NCBI GenBank assembly: GCA_043774625.1
Contig: JAYVTG010000091.1
Span: 8,687 to 72,686 of the forward strand
Direction: 5' to 3'
Length of the DNA stretch: 64,000 nucleotides
DNA from: JAAFIP01 sp043774625
GTDB lineage: Bacteria; Pseudomonadota; Gammaproteobacteria; Burkholderiales; Burkholderiaceae_C
Shown: piece by piece, positions 43,330-51,594 of the stretch
How the letters are laid out: each line of letters opens with the position of its first letter
Numbering within the stretch: position 1 is the first letter of the stretch
The notes under the pieces: model-generated
Told to the model about the DNA's origin: nothing
The model's input: only the letters and a program-made list of their open reading frames with translations
The model's database searches: none
Made by a program: the position numbers and the translations under genes

Positions 43330-44168
43330 AAACCAGAGCCTTCAACCAGGTAGATGTGTTTACCGCTGTGCCGTATTTTGGCAACCCGCTGGCGGTGGTG
43401 CTGGACGGAACAGGGCTGTCTACCGAGCAGATGCAGCACTTTACCAACTGGACGAATTTGAGCGAATGCACCTTCGTGCTGCCGCCTACGCATGCCGATG
43501 CGGACTACCAGGTGCGCATTTTTTGCCCAGGCCGCGAGCTGCCGTTTGCCGGGCACCCCACGCTGGGCACTTGCCACGCGTGGTTGCAGGCGGGTGGTAA
43601 ACCCAAGGCTGAACATGTGGTGCAGGAATGTGGTGTGGGACTGATCAAGATCAAGCACGATACAGCTTCAGGTCGCTTGGCTTTTGCGGCACCGCCACTC
43701 ATCAAAGGTGGGCCGCTCGATGAAGCGGATGTCGCGCTGATCGCACGCGGTCTGCGAGTGCAACGCAATGACATCGTCGCCCACAGCTGGTGTGACAACG
43801 GGCCACAATGGCGCGGCGTCATGCTCAAGGACGCAGACCAGGTAATGGCGCTCACACCAGACGCCGCTATTTTGGCGGGGCTGGACGTGGGCGTGGTGGG
43901 TGCACAAACGCCGGGCAATTTCACCGCGTTTGAAGTGCGCGCCTTCTTCCCCGGCAACAACGGTATGACCGAAGACCCGGTAACCGGCTCACTCAACGCG
44001 GCGCTGGCGCAATGGCTGATTGGCGCTGGCCTGGCCCCCACGCAGTATGTTGCCGCGCAAGGCACCGCGCTGGGCCGCGCCGGGCGCGTACATGTGCAGC
44101 AACAAGGCGATGACATCTGGATTGGCGGCAGTTCGGTCACCTGCATCAGCGGCACGGTGAGCCTGTAA
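43326..44168 (+). CDS. PhzF family isomerase/epimerase-like protein
   Basis: 280 residues with the diaminopimelate-epimerase-like double fold. The N-terminus FNQVDVFTAVPYFGNPLAVVLDG, the catalytic glutamate in NLSECTFVLPP (about 45), GRELPFAGHPTLGTCHAW and near the end GMTEDPVTGSLNAALAQWL all match PhzF. Stand-alone members are not tied to phenazine synthesis; many act on unidentified 2,3-dihydro acids. It overlaps the GST gene (ATGA) and lies 12 bp before the VOC gene. Confidence 0.92.
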   Translation: MKTRAFNQVDVFTAVPYFGNPLAVVLDGTGLSTEQMQHFTNWTNLSECTFVLPPTHADADYQVRIFCPGRELPFAGHPTLGTCHAWLQAGGKPKAEHVVQECGVGLIKIKHDTASGRLAFAAPPLIKGGPLDEADVALIARGLRVQRNDIVAHSWCDNGPQWRGVMLKDADQVMALTPDAAILAGLDVGVVGAQTPGNFTAFEVRAFFPGNNGMTEDPVTGSLNAALAQWLIGAGLAPTQYVAAQGTALGRAGRVHVQQQGDDIWIGGSSVTCISGTVSL

Positions 44169-44180
44169 AACACTGAACCA

Positions 44181-44888
44181 ATGACCGCGCAAATAGACCA
44201 TCTCGTCGTTGTGGCGCACAGCCTTGAGCAAGGCGTTGCCTGGTGCGAAGCCACGCTGGGCATCACGCCGGGGCCGGGGGGTGAACACGCCTTGTTTGGC
44301 ACCCATAACCGGTTGTTCAAGCTTGCCACGCCAGAATATCCGACAGCATATCTTGAAATTATTGCTATTAATTCAGGAGCTGCTCGCGTATATCCAGTGC
44401 TGACAAGTCGATGGTTTGATATGGATAACCCAGTTTTGCAAGCCGCTGTGGCGCAGCAACCGCGGCTAGTGCATTTTGTGGCCAGCGTGCCTGACGCCCG
44501 CACCGCTTGCAATGCCTTGCAGCAGCAGGGTATGGACCGAGGCCCGCTGCGCCAAGCCAGTCGCCCAACACCCAGCGGTTTGCTGCAATGGCAGATCACC
44601 GTGAGGGGCGACGGGCAGCGTTTGTTCAATGGCGCTTTGCCCACGCTCATCCAATGGGGCAAGGCCGGTGATGACCCGGCGCGGGCCGTGCACCCCAGCC
44701 AGACGATGGTAGACAGCGGTGTCACGCTGGCTAGCCTGCAGGTCACGCACCCGCAAGCCTCCGTGCTAGAGGCGGCTTACCGGGCTATAGGTTTAACATC
44801 TGTTGCCGTGTCACCTGGCCCAGCTAATGTATGCGCGGTGTTGCGCACGCCTGGGGGCGAGCTGCGGTTGGAGTCTTTTGGTCTGTAA
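44181..44888 (+). CDS. VOC-superfamily (glyoxalase-like) protein
   Basis: 235 residues of the glyoxalase-like domain type. The N-terminus IDHLVVVAHSLEQGVAWCEATLG carries the first metal histidine, GGEHALFGTHNRLFKL follows, and the second half has PTLIQWGKAGDDPARAVHPSQ. The function is not known for this subgroup. A forward copy of the dispersed element replaces or adds residues 62-76 (AINSGAARVYPVLTS) just after YLEIIAI, before the RWFD segment, inside a loop of the first module. Confidence 0.8.
   Translation: MTAQIDHLVVVAHSLEQGVAWCEATLGITPGPGGEHALFGTHNRLFKLATPEYPTAYLEIIAINSGAARVYPVLTSRWFDMDNPVLQAAVAQQPRLVHFVASVPDARTACNALQQQGMDRGPLRQASRPTPSGLLQWQITVRGDGQRLFNGALPTLIQWGKAGDDPARAVHPSQTMVDSGVTLASLQVTHPQASVLEAAYRAIGLTSVAVSPGPANVCAVLRTPGGELRLESFGL
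44362..44408 (+). repeat. dispersed 67-bp element, copy 11 (within VOC gene)
   Basis: TTGCTATTAATTCAGGAGCT, GCTCGCGTATATCCAGTGCT. Sense orientation; encodes AINSGAARVYPVL. Confidence 0.85.
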
Positions 44889-44900
44889 AGGGAGTGGAAC

Positions 44901-45182
44901 ATGCTGCACACATCTGAATTGTTTTGGTTTGCCATAGCCACTTTGGTTATGGTGCTGACCCCGGGCCCCAACATGATTTACTGCGTCTCGCGCACGCTGT
45001 GCCAGGGGCGCAGCGCGGGCCTGGTGTCCCTGGCCGGCGTGCAACTGGGCCTGGTGGTGCACATCGTCGCGGCGGCGGCGGGGCTTACGGCTTTGTTGCT
45101 GGCGGTGCCATTCGCTTTTAACGCTATCAAAATAGCGGGTGCTGTGTATTTGTTGTGGCTTTTGACTTGCTCGGTGGGTTGA
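44901..45182 (+). pseudogene. LysE family exporter, 3'-truncated
   Basis: 93 residues. The first three helices of a LysE exporter are intact: LVMVLTPGPNMIYCVSRTLCQGRSAG, the GVQLGLVVHIVAAAAGLTALL helix and NAIKIAGAVYLLWL. The reading then turns into TCSVG and stops at 45180-45182. The NPK block and last three helices (about 115 residues) are missing, and the following 700 bp are a patchwork of repeats, so the 3' part was lost at that junction. AGGGAGTGGAAC precedes the ATG, so it may still be translated. Confidence 0.85.
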
Positions 45183-45364
45183 TAGGCTTTGGGTTTTGGG
45201 CGCGCTTGGTGGGTGGACTTTTTGGCCAGCTTGGTTGGCACGCCTTTGAATACCAAATACCGAAGACCAGATACCAGACACCGAAAGTCGAAAGCTGAGA
45301 ACAGGATGCAGAGACCTCAAACCGTGGCGCGGCTTAGGAGCGGTTACCGAACTGCTTGAACAGG

Positions 45365-45429
45365 TTTTAGCGCTCAAATATGCCGATAGCCAGCGTGGAA
45401 TGTGCGCAAGCAGCTATGAAATAGATAGT
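45365..45429 (-). repeat. dispersed 67-bp element, copy 12 (intergenic)
   Basis: Reverse full copy: TTTTAGCGCTCAAATATGCC, GATAGCCAGCGTGGAATGTG, CGCAAGCAGCTATGAAATAG. Confidence 0.9.
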
Positions 45430-45486
45430 GAGCACATTGCGTACATATTGCGTGCGTATCGTGAATACAGAGTGACTACTATTGCT

Positions 45487-45608
45487 CCGGCCCAGTGAAG
45501 TGTTGATTTTCCGTTCTGGCTGAGCTTGTCGAAGCCTGGCTCGCAAAGGGAACCCCTTCGACGAGCTCAGGGCGAACGGATAAAGAAGTTCAGACTTCAC
45601 AGGGCCGG
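45487..45608. repeat. nested inverted repeats (REP-like hairpin inside a second inverted repeat)
   Basis: Inner arms 45511-45536 and 45554-45579 (CCGTTC...TGAGCT.GTCGAAG type, a pattern widespread in proteobacteria). Outer arms CCGGCCCAGTGAAGT (45487-45501) and ACTTCACAGGGCCGG (45594-45608), matching 14 of 15. The inner hairpin appears inserted into an older palindrome. Confidence 0.85.
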
Positions 45609-45914
45609 ATCAATAGGCTGCACAGCCGCCTGCCAACCCGTCTGCAAAGCTACAAAACCCAACCCCACGGGTTTGCGCTATTCGGTATTCACAAGCAATC
45701 CAGCCCACCATGCAAGCGACGGGTGAGCGGGTGTACGATAAAAACTTTTTGCAGCGCATACCCCGAGCGCGGCGCTCGCCCTCCAACTGGGCTTATTCCC
45801 CCTGAATGCAGCAAAAGCCCAGCGGAATGGATAGCTACGTCATAAAACTGATTTTCAGGCCCATCAGACGCGTAAACGACATACGAGCCGGGCGGCACAC
45901 GGCACAATACAGGC

Positions 45915-46601
45915 ATGGGAACTCTTTACCTCGTGCGCCACGGACAAGCCAGCTTTGGTGCGGCTGATTACGACCAGTTAAGCCCGTTGGGTGAGCAGCA
46001 ATCGCAAGCGCTGGGCTCGTACTTTGCGCGCAAAGGTTTGCAGTTTGACGGCGCACTAATGGGCACACTGCGCCGTCATGCGCAGACCTTTGACGGTATT
46101 TGCGCGGGGCTTGCGTCTGCGCAAAAGGCTACACCCGCCGTCGTCACCTGGACAGGCCTGAACGAATACGACAGCCACGCCGTCATCCACACCATCCACC
46201 CCGAGCCTTTATCTACCGACCGCACGCCCGAGACCTACCGCCACCATTTTGGTTTGCTGCGCAAGGGTTTGCAGGCATGGATGCAGGGCACCGTGCAGCC
46301 TGAGGGCATGCCCACGTACCCGAATTTTTTGCGGGGCGTGACGAGTGCGCTAGACCATGTGCGCGAGCAGTTCAGCGCGAACCCGGATGCCAAGGTGTTG
46401 ATCGTATCTAGCGGCGGGCCAATTTCTACTGCAGTGGGCAATCTGCTGGGCACCACACCCGAGATGACGATTGAGTTGAACCTGCGTATTCGCAATAGCT
46501 CGGTGACGGAATTTGCGTACACAGCCAAGCGGCACATGCTGGTGACGTACAACACCTTGCCGCACCTGGACGATTTGCCACAGTGGGTGACTTACGCTTG
46601 A
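45915..46601 (+). CDS. histidine phosphatase (phosphoglycerate mutase) superfamily protein
   Basis: 228 residues. The phospho-acceptor motif is LYLVRHGQASFG (RHG at residues 8-10), with later Arg in GTLRRHAQT and Glu in LNEYDSH. The second catalytic histidine usually found in VSHGG is replaced: the sequence reads IVSSGGPISTAV (about 165-176). The same change occurs in some relatives I know, so the protein may still act as a phosphatase with altered chemistry or may have a binding role. It is a single gene with no partner; the repeat-rich regions on both sides isolate it. Confidence 0.85.
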   Translation: MGTLYLVRHGQASFGAADYDQLSPLGEQQSQALGSYFARKGLQFDGALMGTLRRHAQTFDGICAGLASAQKATPAVVTWTGLNEYDSHAVIHTIHPEPLSTDRTPETYRHHFGLLRKGLQAWMQGTVQPEGMPTYPNFLRGVTSALDHVREQFSANPDAKVLIVSSGGPISTAVGNLLGTTPEMTIELNLRIRNSSVTEFAYTAKRHMLVTYNTLPHLDDLPQWVTYA

Positions 46602-46658
46602 CCACTGTTGTCTCGGGTAAGTGCCTGTTTTTAGCGTGATGCGCTGGGTTTTGTACGG

Positions 46659-46737
46659 GGTTGGCTAGTTGTTTGCGGTTCCGCTCATGATGCGGCATAC
46701 GCATAAATCGCGGAGCCCGCAAACACCTCACCAAGCC
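46659..46737 (+). repeat. long hairpin element A
   Basis: Arms GGTTGGCTAGTTGTTTGCGG and CCGCAAACACCTCACCAAGC(C), imperfect. The 38-nt loop has inner stem CCGC/GCGG around TCATGAT, then CATAAATCGCGGAGC. The arms resemble hairpin D, and the loop end resembles hairpin F. Confidence 0.85.
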
Positions 46738-46814
46738 GTGAACGGGTTGGTGTGCAGCGGTTTAATGCCGCAAACTTTGAAGCTGTGACTGTCTGAACAC
46801 CAACCTCAATCGCA

Positions 46815-46888
46815 GCTGGGTGAGCGTATGCTGTTGACCCGATTTTAGGTACTCCTACATGAGGGGCTGCAGCATACGCTCACCCAGC
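46815..46888 (-). repeat. long hairpin element B
   Basis: Perfect 19-bp arms GCTGGGTGAGCGTATGCTG. The 36-nt loop on the minus strand reads CTCATGTAGGAGTACCTAAA then ATCG, nearly that of hairpin D although the arms are unrelated. Confidence 0.9.
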
Positions 46889-46948
46889 GTACAAGAGCCA
46901 AACCTCTGTCATAAAACATCCACCACGCCCAGCGATCAAAACCCAGCG

Positions 46949-47872
46949 TCATTTCTTCAACCGCAAGGCCAAGTCATACAAAGCATTGCGCGGCTCACCC
47001 GTTATGTCCGCCGCCAGCTTCACCGCCGTCTTGGTCGGCAGCTCAGTCAACAGCAACGTCAGTACACGCTCCCCTTCGCCCTGTACAGGGGCCGCCGCAG
47101 CCACCGGGTGCAATACCAGCGCAAACTCACCTTGCGTCCGGTGGCTATCGGCCTTTAGCCATGCACTGAATGCATCGGCAGGCATGGTGGCAACTTCTTC
47201 AAACTGCTTGGTTAGCTCACGCCCCACCGTTACCAACCGGGCACCCAGCACCGCCAATGCACCAGCCAACGTCTCAATGCGGTGCGGTGCCTCCAGCAAA
47301 GCGATGGCGCGTGGGTCTTGCGACAGGGCGATGATGGCCGTGTCGCGTTCTTTAGCTTTCGTCGGCAAAAAACCGTGAAACACATAGCCCCGTGCATCGC
47401 TGCTGTCTGCACCGGTTTGCGCATCGGCCACCAGGCCCGCCACGCTCACCAGCGCCGTCACGCTGCTGGCCCCCGGCAAGGGCACGGTGCGCAGGCCTGC
47501 AGCGCGCACCTGCGCGCACAGGCGTGCACCGGGGTCGCTCACGCCGGGGGTGCCTGCGTCGGTCACAAAGGCCACGCGTTCGCCGCGTTGCAGGCGCCCA
47601 ATGACCGCGCCAGAAGCCTCGCGTTCGTTATGCTGGTGCACGGCCAGCAGTGGTTTGTGCAAGCCAAATTGACGCAAAAGCGTCTGGGTATGGCGCGTAT
47701 CTTCGCAGGCAATGGTGTCTGCCATGGACAGTACATGCAGGGCGCGCAGGCTAATGTCCATCATGTTGCCAATCGGCGTAGCCACCACATACAGCGTACT
47801 TTGCGGGTAATTTTGGCCTCCAGCCAGCGTATTGGCTGCGCTGACAGCTATTGAAAACGTAGCATTCGACAT
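46949..47872 (-). CDS. rsmI: 16S rRNA (cytidine-1402 2'-O)-methyltransferase
   Basis: 307 residues from ATG 47870-47872. A tetrapyrrole-methylase-fold enzyme that methylates C1402 of 16S rRNA with SAM. Core motifs: TLYVVATPIGNMMDISLRAL (27-46), ACEDTRHTQTLLRQFG, HQHNEREA, FVTDAGTPGVSDPG (about 102-115) and PLPGASSVTALVSVAGL. The first 23 residues (ATFSIAVSAANTLAGGQN) are encoded by a sense copy of the dispersed element and are absent from ordinary RsmI N-termini; the next in-frame Met is inside the catalytic core, so the extension is probably translated. Divergent from yraN. Confidence 0.94.
   Translation of the reverse strand: MSNATFSIAVSAANTLAGGQNYPQSTLYVVATPIGNMMDISLRALHVLSMADTIACEDTRHTQTLLRQFGLHKPLLAVHQHNEREASGAVIGRLQRGERVAFVTDAGTPGVSDPGARLCAQVRAAGLRTVPLPGASSVTALVSVAGLVADAQTGADSSDARGYVFHGFLPTKAKERDTAIIALSQDPRAIALLEAPHRIETLAGALAVLGARLVTVGRELTKQFEEVATMPADAFSAWLKADSHRTQGEFALVLHPVAAAAPVQGEGERVLTLLLTELPTKTAVKLAADITGEPRNALYDLALRLKK
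47803..47863 (-). repeat. dispersed 67-bp element, copy 13 (rsmI N-terminus)
   Basis: CAGCCAGCGTATTGGCTGCG, CTGACAGCTATTGAAAACGT. Sense relative to rsmI; encodes ATFSIAVSAANTLAGGQN. Confidence 0.8.
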
Positions 47873-47951
47873 AAATTCAGCAGAAAAATTTTGAACCCCA
47901 AGCGTATCGTTATGTAAAGTTAACCCGACAGTGTGACACACTAGCCCTGCC

Positions 47952-48380
47952 ATGTATGCATCCACTCCTCCGCGCAAACCTGTTTCAACCGCCGCCAGCG
48001 CCCCCAAACCCACCACCAAAAAAGTAGGCGACGCGGCAGAAAAGGCCGCCTTGCACGTTCTGGAACGCGCGGGCTTGCACTTGGTGATGCGCAACTTTGC
48101 CACCCCGGGGCGCGGTGGTGGTGAGATAGATTTGATTATGCGGGAACCCGACGGCACCCTGGTGTTTATAGAAGTGCGTGCCCGGCGCAGCACTAGCCAC
48201 GGCGGGGCTGCGGCCAGTGTCAGCGCAAGCAAACAGCGGCGCGTAGTATTTGCAGCGCGGCATTATTTGATGCGCCTGCCCAAGTTGCCGCCTTGCCGAT
48301 TTGACGTGGTCAGCATTGACGGCGTGCCCCCCGATGCGCAGGTGCAGTGGATCAAGGCGGCATTTGATGCAGGTTATTAG
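47952..48380 (+). CDS. yraN: YraN/UPF0102 family nuclease-like protein
   Basis: 142 residues. A basic/Pro-rich head of about 24 residues precedes the UPF0102 fold: KVGDAAEKAALHVLERAGLHLVMRNF, then GGEIDLIMREPDGTLVFIEVRARRS with Asp and E-V-R in the PD-(D/E)XK-like arrangement, and VVFAARHYLMRLPKLPPCRFDVV. The biochemical role is unresolved. It lies between rsmI (divergent) and diaA as in E. coli yraL-yraM-yraN-diaA-yraP, except that lpoA (yraM) is missing here. Confidence 0.93.
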   Translation: MYASTPPRKPVSTAASAPKPTTKKVGDAAEKAALHVLERAGLHLVMRNFATPGRGGGEIDLIMREPDGTLVFIEVRARRSTSHGGAAASVSASKQRRVVFAARHYLMRLPKLPPCRFDVVSIDGVPPDAQVQWIKAAFDAGY

Positions 48381-48397
48381 CAGGTATCATTCCCCCC

Positions 48398-48997
48398 ATG
48401 CTTGAACAACGAATCGAAAAGCACTTTATCGACAGTGCTGATCTGAAGTACCAATCGGCCCAGGCTCTGGCCAAACCCATTGCTGCCGCCACGCAAGCCA
48501 TGCTGGCCTGCGTGACCAGCGGTGGCAAGGTGCTCGCCTGTGGCAACGGCGGCTCTGCTGCCGACGCGCAGCATTTTGCGGCCGAGTTTGTGGGCCGCTA
48601 TGAACGTGAGCGGCCTGAGCTGGGCGCCATTGCCCTGACCACCGACACCTCCATCATCACTGCCATTGCCAACGATTACAGCTTTGATGTGATCTATTCC
48701 AAGCAAGTGCGTGCGCTGGGCCAGGCGGGTGACGTGCTGCTGGCCATATCGACCAGTGGCAATTCGGCCAACATCATTGCCGCGATTGAAGCAGCCCACA
48801 CCCGCGAGATGACCGTCGTGGCACTGACCGGCAAGGGTGGCGGCAAAATCGGTGCCATGCTGCGCGAAACCGATGTGCATATTTGCGTGCCGCACGAACG
48901 CACCGCACGCATCCAGGAAGTCCATCTGCTGACCTTGCACTGCCTGTGCGATGGCGTAGATACTCAATTGTTAGGCGATCAGGAGAACCCCGCATGA
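48398..48997 (+). CDS. diaA: SIS-domain protein, DiaA/GmhA family
   Basis: A 199-residue SIS-domain protein. CGNGGSAADAQHFAAEFVGRYE (about 49-70), LLAISTSGNSANI (about 109-121) and the C-terminal EVHLLTLHCLCDGVD match DiaA and the phosphoheptose isomerase GmhA, which are hard to separate by sequence. Gene context (rsmI-yraN-here-dolP-like) favours DiaA, the DnaA-binding initiation factor; dual naming as phosphoheptose isomerase is common. The stop overlaps the BON lipoprotein start (ATGA at 48994-48997). Confidence 0.9.
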   Translation: MLEQRIEKHFIDSADLKYQSAQALAKPIAAATQAMLACVTSGGKVLACGNGGSAADAQHFAAEFVGRYERERPELGAIALTTDTSIITAIANDYSFDVIYSKQVRALGQAGDVLLAISTSGNSANIIAAIEAAHTREMTVVALTGKGGGKIGAMLRETDVHICVPHERTARIQEVHLLTLHCLCDGVDTQLLGDQENPA

Positions 48998-49656
48998 ACC
49001 ATAGTTTTGCCCGTATTTGCAAGCAGCGCGCCGCCGTTTGCGGCATCACCGCCGCCGTGGCTTTTGTAGCCCTTTCTGGCTGCGTACCGATTGTTGTGGG
49101 TGGCGCGGTTCTGGGCGGCTCACTGGTCGCTACCGACCGCCGTACCTCGGGCACCCAGCTCGAAGATGAAGGTATCGAGCTGCGCAGCGCAAACCGTATC
49201 CGCGAAAACCTGGTTGAACGTGCGCATGTGAACGTGAAAAGTTACAACCGCCAGGTGCTGCTCACAGGCGAAGTGCCTACTGAAGAGGACAAAAAGTTGA
49301 CCGAGCAAGTCGTCAGCCGTGTAGAGAACGTGCAAAAAATCGTCAACGAACTGGCGGTCATGGGCAACTCTTCGATCACCGCGCGCTCTTCAGACGCATT
49401 GATCACGGGCCGTGTCAGAGCGTCTTTTATTGATGCCAAAGACCTGTATGCCAATGCGTTCAAAGTGGTCACCGAACGCGGCATCACTTATTTGATGGGT
49501 CGCGTTACGCAACGTGAAGCCGACCGTGCCACCGATATTGCACGTGAAGCCAGTGGCGTGCAAAAAGTAGTGCGCATCTTTGAAATCATCCCCGAAGAAG
49601 AATTGCAGCGCCAGTTGCCCCAGCCACCCAAGGCCGCTGCAAGTAACCCCAATTAA
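48994..49656 (+). CDS. dolP: BON-domain outer-membrane lipoprotein, DolP (YraP)-like
   Basis: 220 residues. The lipoprotein signal ends in the lipobox ALSGC (cysteine about residue 30). Two BON domains follow (about 67-125 and 145-205), each with the pattern IRENLVERAHVNVKSYNRQV, LTGEVPTEEDKKLTEQVV and YLMGRVTQREADRATDIA. DolP binds anionic phospholipid and supports outer-membrane integrity and the BAM complex in E. coli. Translationally coupled to diaA, as expected for the yraP position. Confidence 0.9.
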   Translation: MNHSFARICKQRAAVCGITAAVAFVALSGCVPIVVGGAVLGGSLVATDRRTSGTQLEDEGIELRSANRIRENLVERAHVNVKSYNRQVLLTGEVPTEEDKKLTEQVVSRVENVQKIVNELAVMGNSSITARSSDALITGRVRASFIDAKDLYANAFKVVTERGITYLMGRVTQREADRATDIAREASGVQKVVRIFEIIPEEELQRQLPQPPKAAASNPN

Positions 49657-49701
49657 TCAGGGCGCGTCATCAGCATTGCTTGCGCCTTAACTGCGCGGTG
49701 C

Positions 49702-50598
49702 TTATCGGCGCGGGCTGGCAGACTCCAGCACCCAATTCACAAACGCCTGGACGGCGGGTCTGGCCAGGTCAGTTTTGCGCACGCTGATGAAATGCACCGC
49801 GCGCAGCAAGGGCTTGAAGCTTCTTGCTCCCAGCTCCACCAGTTCCCCGCGATCGAGTTCGCGGGCGGCCAGGCGTGTGCTTTCCAGTGCTACGCCCAAG
49901 CCGTCTGCGGCAGCGGCAATGGCCATGGCGGCGCGGTCGAATGCGGGCCGGGGGCCTGCGGGCAATGGCAGGCCCTGATGCTCGAACCACAGCGGCCAGG
50001 TCACAGGGCTCAAGCTGCTGTCAATCAATGTGCGCTGCTGCAAAGTTTGCGCGGCCCGCGCGCGTGGCAGCAACAGTTGGGGTGATACCAGCGGCGCAAT
50101 GCGTTCCTCGCCCAAAGAGGTGGTTTCCACGCCCGGCCTCTGGAGCGGCGGCGTGCCGTAGGTGAGCACCACGTCCAGCTCGCCAATTTGGCCCAAGTCC
50201 AGCGCGGCTGCGCCGGTGGTCAAACGCACATTGATCGCCGGGTGTTTGGCCAAAAAGTCTGGCAGGCGCGGGCCTAGCCATTTGATGGCCAGGCTGGGTG
50301 CGCAATGCACGGCCAGCACTTGGTCTTTGGGCGGCAAAGCCACCTCGGCGCACGCGGCTTGCAGTGCGTCGAACACGCGCTCCAGGCTCTGGTGCAAGCG
50401 CTGCCCTTCAAAGCTGGTCTGCACCCGGCGGTGGCTGCGCTCAAACAGCGCGCGGCCAAAGTGCTGTTCCAGGTCGCGCATCTGGTGGCTCACCGCCGAG
50501 GCCGTGAGGTTCAGTTCTTGTGCCGCCAGCGCAAAACTTTGCAGCCGCGCCGCCACTTCAAAGGTGACTAGGCGTGCCAGTGAGGGGATTTTTCTCAT
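49702..50598 (-). CDS. LysR family regulator, GcvA-like
   Basis: 298 residues from ATG 50596-50598 (MRKIPSLARLVTFEVAARLQ); an ATG ten codons earlier is possible. The DNA-binding domain ends near residue 60 (AAQELNLTASAVSHQMRDLE helix-turn-helix). The effector domain starts VLAVHCAPSLAIKWLGPRLPDF, the pattern of the GcvA/AmpR subgroup. It is divergent from a class II aldolase gene with about 115 bp between, so it likely controls it in response to a small metabolite. Confidence 0.92.
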   Translation of the reverse strand: MRKIPSLARLVTFEVAARLQSFALAAQELNLTASAVSHQMRDLEQHFGRALFERSHRRVQTSFEGQRLHQSLERVFDALQAACAEVALPPKDQVLAVHCAPSLAIKWLGPRLPDFLAKHPAINVRLTTGAAALDLGQIGELDVVLTYGTPPLQRPGVETTSLGEERIAPLVSPQLLLPRARAAQTLQQRTLIDSSLSPVTWPLWFEHQGLPLPAGPRPAFDRAAMAIAAAADGLGVALESTRLAARELDRGELVELGARSFKPLLRAVHFISVRKTDLARPAVQAFVNWVLESASPRR

Positions 50599-50712
50599 GT
50601 TTACGGCTAATAGATGATTTAATTTCATCTTTACATGAAGATTAATCGTTTGTCAAACCCAGGCACTTGCGCGAGCATACGGTTTAGATTTGTTTGCCTA
50701 AGGAGAAATGCC

Positions 50713-51579
50713 ATGTCCGCCATCATTGAAAAAATCAAAGCTACAGCCCAAAAAGAATACCGTTTTGACCCGCTGGCTGAAGAAAAAGTCTCCATTTACC
50801 AGCCAGACCAGCCGGGCTTGATGTTTCCAGGCCGACCGGAGTTTGACGACGTAGCCTCCGAACGGCGCTTTCGCAAAGAGCGCTTGGTGGGTGCCTGCCG
50901 CGCCTTTGCCCGCGCTAACTTCAGCTACGGCTTTGCCGGCCACCTGACCATCCGCGACCCCGCGCACCCGCACTTGTATTGGACCAACCCCATGGCGGTT
51001 CACTTTGCGCAGGTGAAAGTGTCCAATTTGATTCTGGTGGACCACAAAGGCAAAGTGGTCGAGGGCGACTACGCCGTCAACCGCGCGGGCTTTGTGCTGC
51101 ACGCCGCCGTGCATGAGGCGCACCCCGACATTTTGGCCATGTGCCACGCGCACACACTGTACGGCACGGCCTTTGCCGCGCTCGGTAAGCCCCTGGCCCC
51201 TATTTCACAAGATGCCGCTGCTTTCTTTGAAGATCACATTGTGATCACCGACGAAGCCGGCCAAGTCGCCGTAGAGGAAGAGGCCGGCCTAAAAGTTGCC
51301 GATTGGTTTGTCGGCGTAAAGGCCGCCATTCACCAAAACCACGGCCTGTTCACGGCCAGCCGCCACAGCATTGAAGCGGCGGCGTTTTGGTTTATGGCGC
51401 TAGAGCGCTGCTGCCAGCAGCAGTTGCTGGTGGAAGCCACGGGCGCAGCGCCCCAATTGGTGCCGCCCGATCGCGCCCGCTACAGCCGCGAGCATGTGGG
51501 CAGCGAGTACATTGGGTGGCTGCACTTTCAAACCATTTGGAACGACCTGGTGCGCCGCGAGCCCGACATGTTTGACTGA
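50713..51579 (+). CDS. class II aldolase/adducin family protein
   Basis: 288 residues from ATG 50713, preceded by AAGGAG. A zinc-dependent class II aldolase fold: FSYGFAGHLTIRDPAHP near the start, metal ligands in MCHAHTLYGTAFAALG (about 137-140) and the third in AIHQNHGLFTA (about 205). Members cleave sugar phosphates or act as decarboxylases on acids; the substrate here is unknown. Divergent from the GcvA-like regulator and directly followed by the mini-CDGSH gene in the same frame. Confidence 0.9.
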   Translation: MSAIIEKIKATAQKEYRFDPLAEEKVSIYQPDQPGLMFPGRPEFDDVASERRFRKERLVGACRAFARANFSYGFAGHLTIRDPAHPHLYWTNPMAVHFAQVKVSNLILVDHKGKVVEGDYAVNRAGFVLHAAVHEAHPDILAMCHAHTLYGTAFAALGKPLAPISQDAAAFFEDHIVITDEAGQVAVEEEAGLKVADWFVGVKAAIHQNHGLFTASRHSIEAAAFWFMALERCCQQQLLVEATGAAPQLVPPDRARYSREHVGSEYIGWLHFQTIWNDLVRREPDMFD

Positions 51580-51594
51580 ACACATTTGCCAGCC

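Larger units (their letters stand above)
45183..45914. other. 732-bp repeat-rich intergenic region
   Basis: Holds a degenerate ATACCA/CCGAA tandem stretch (45249-45286), element copy 12, nested inverted repeats (45487-45608) and short palindromes (GAGCGCGGCGCTC near 45770; TGGGCTT with AAGCCCA near 45788-45825). No gene of coding quality was seen. Confidence 0.7.
46602..46948. other. 347-bp intergenic region with two long hairpin elements
   Basis: Contains two members of the hairpin superfamily (46659-46737 and 46815-46888) in tandem. Little else is present. It separates the converging phosphatase and rsmI genes. Confidence 0.75.

Noticed and set aside
45119..45150. GCTATCAAAATAGC in the truncated lysE resembling the start of the dispersed element
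   Set aside because: It encodes the normal third LysE helix (NAIKIAGAVYLLWL) and the GCTGCTCGCGC and CGCTGGC blocks are absent.
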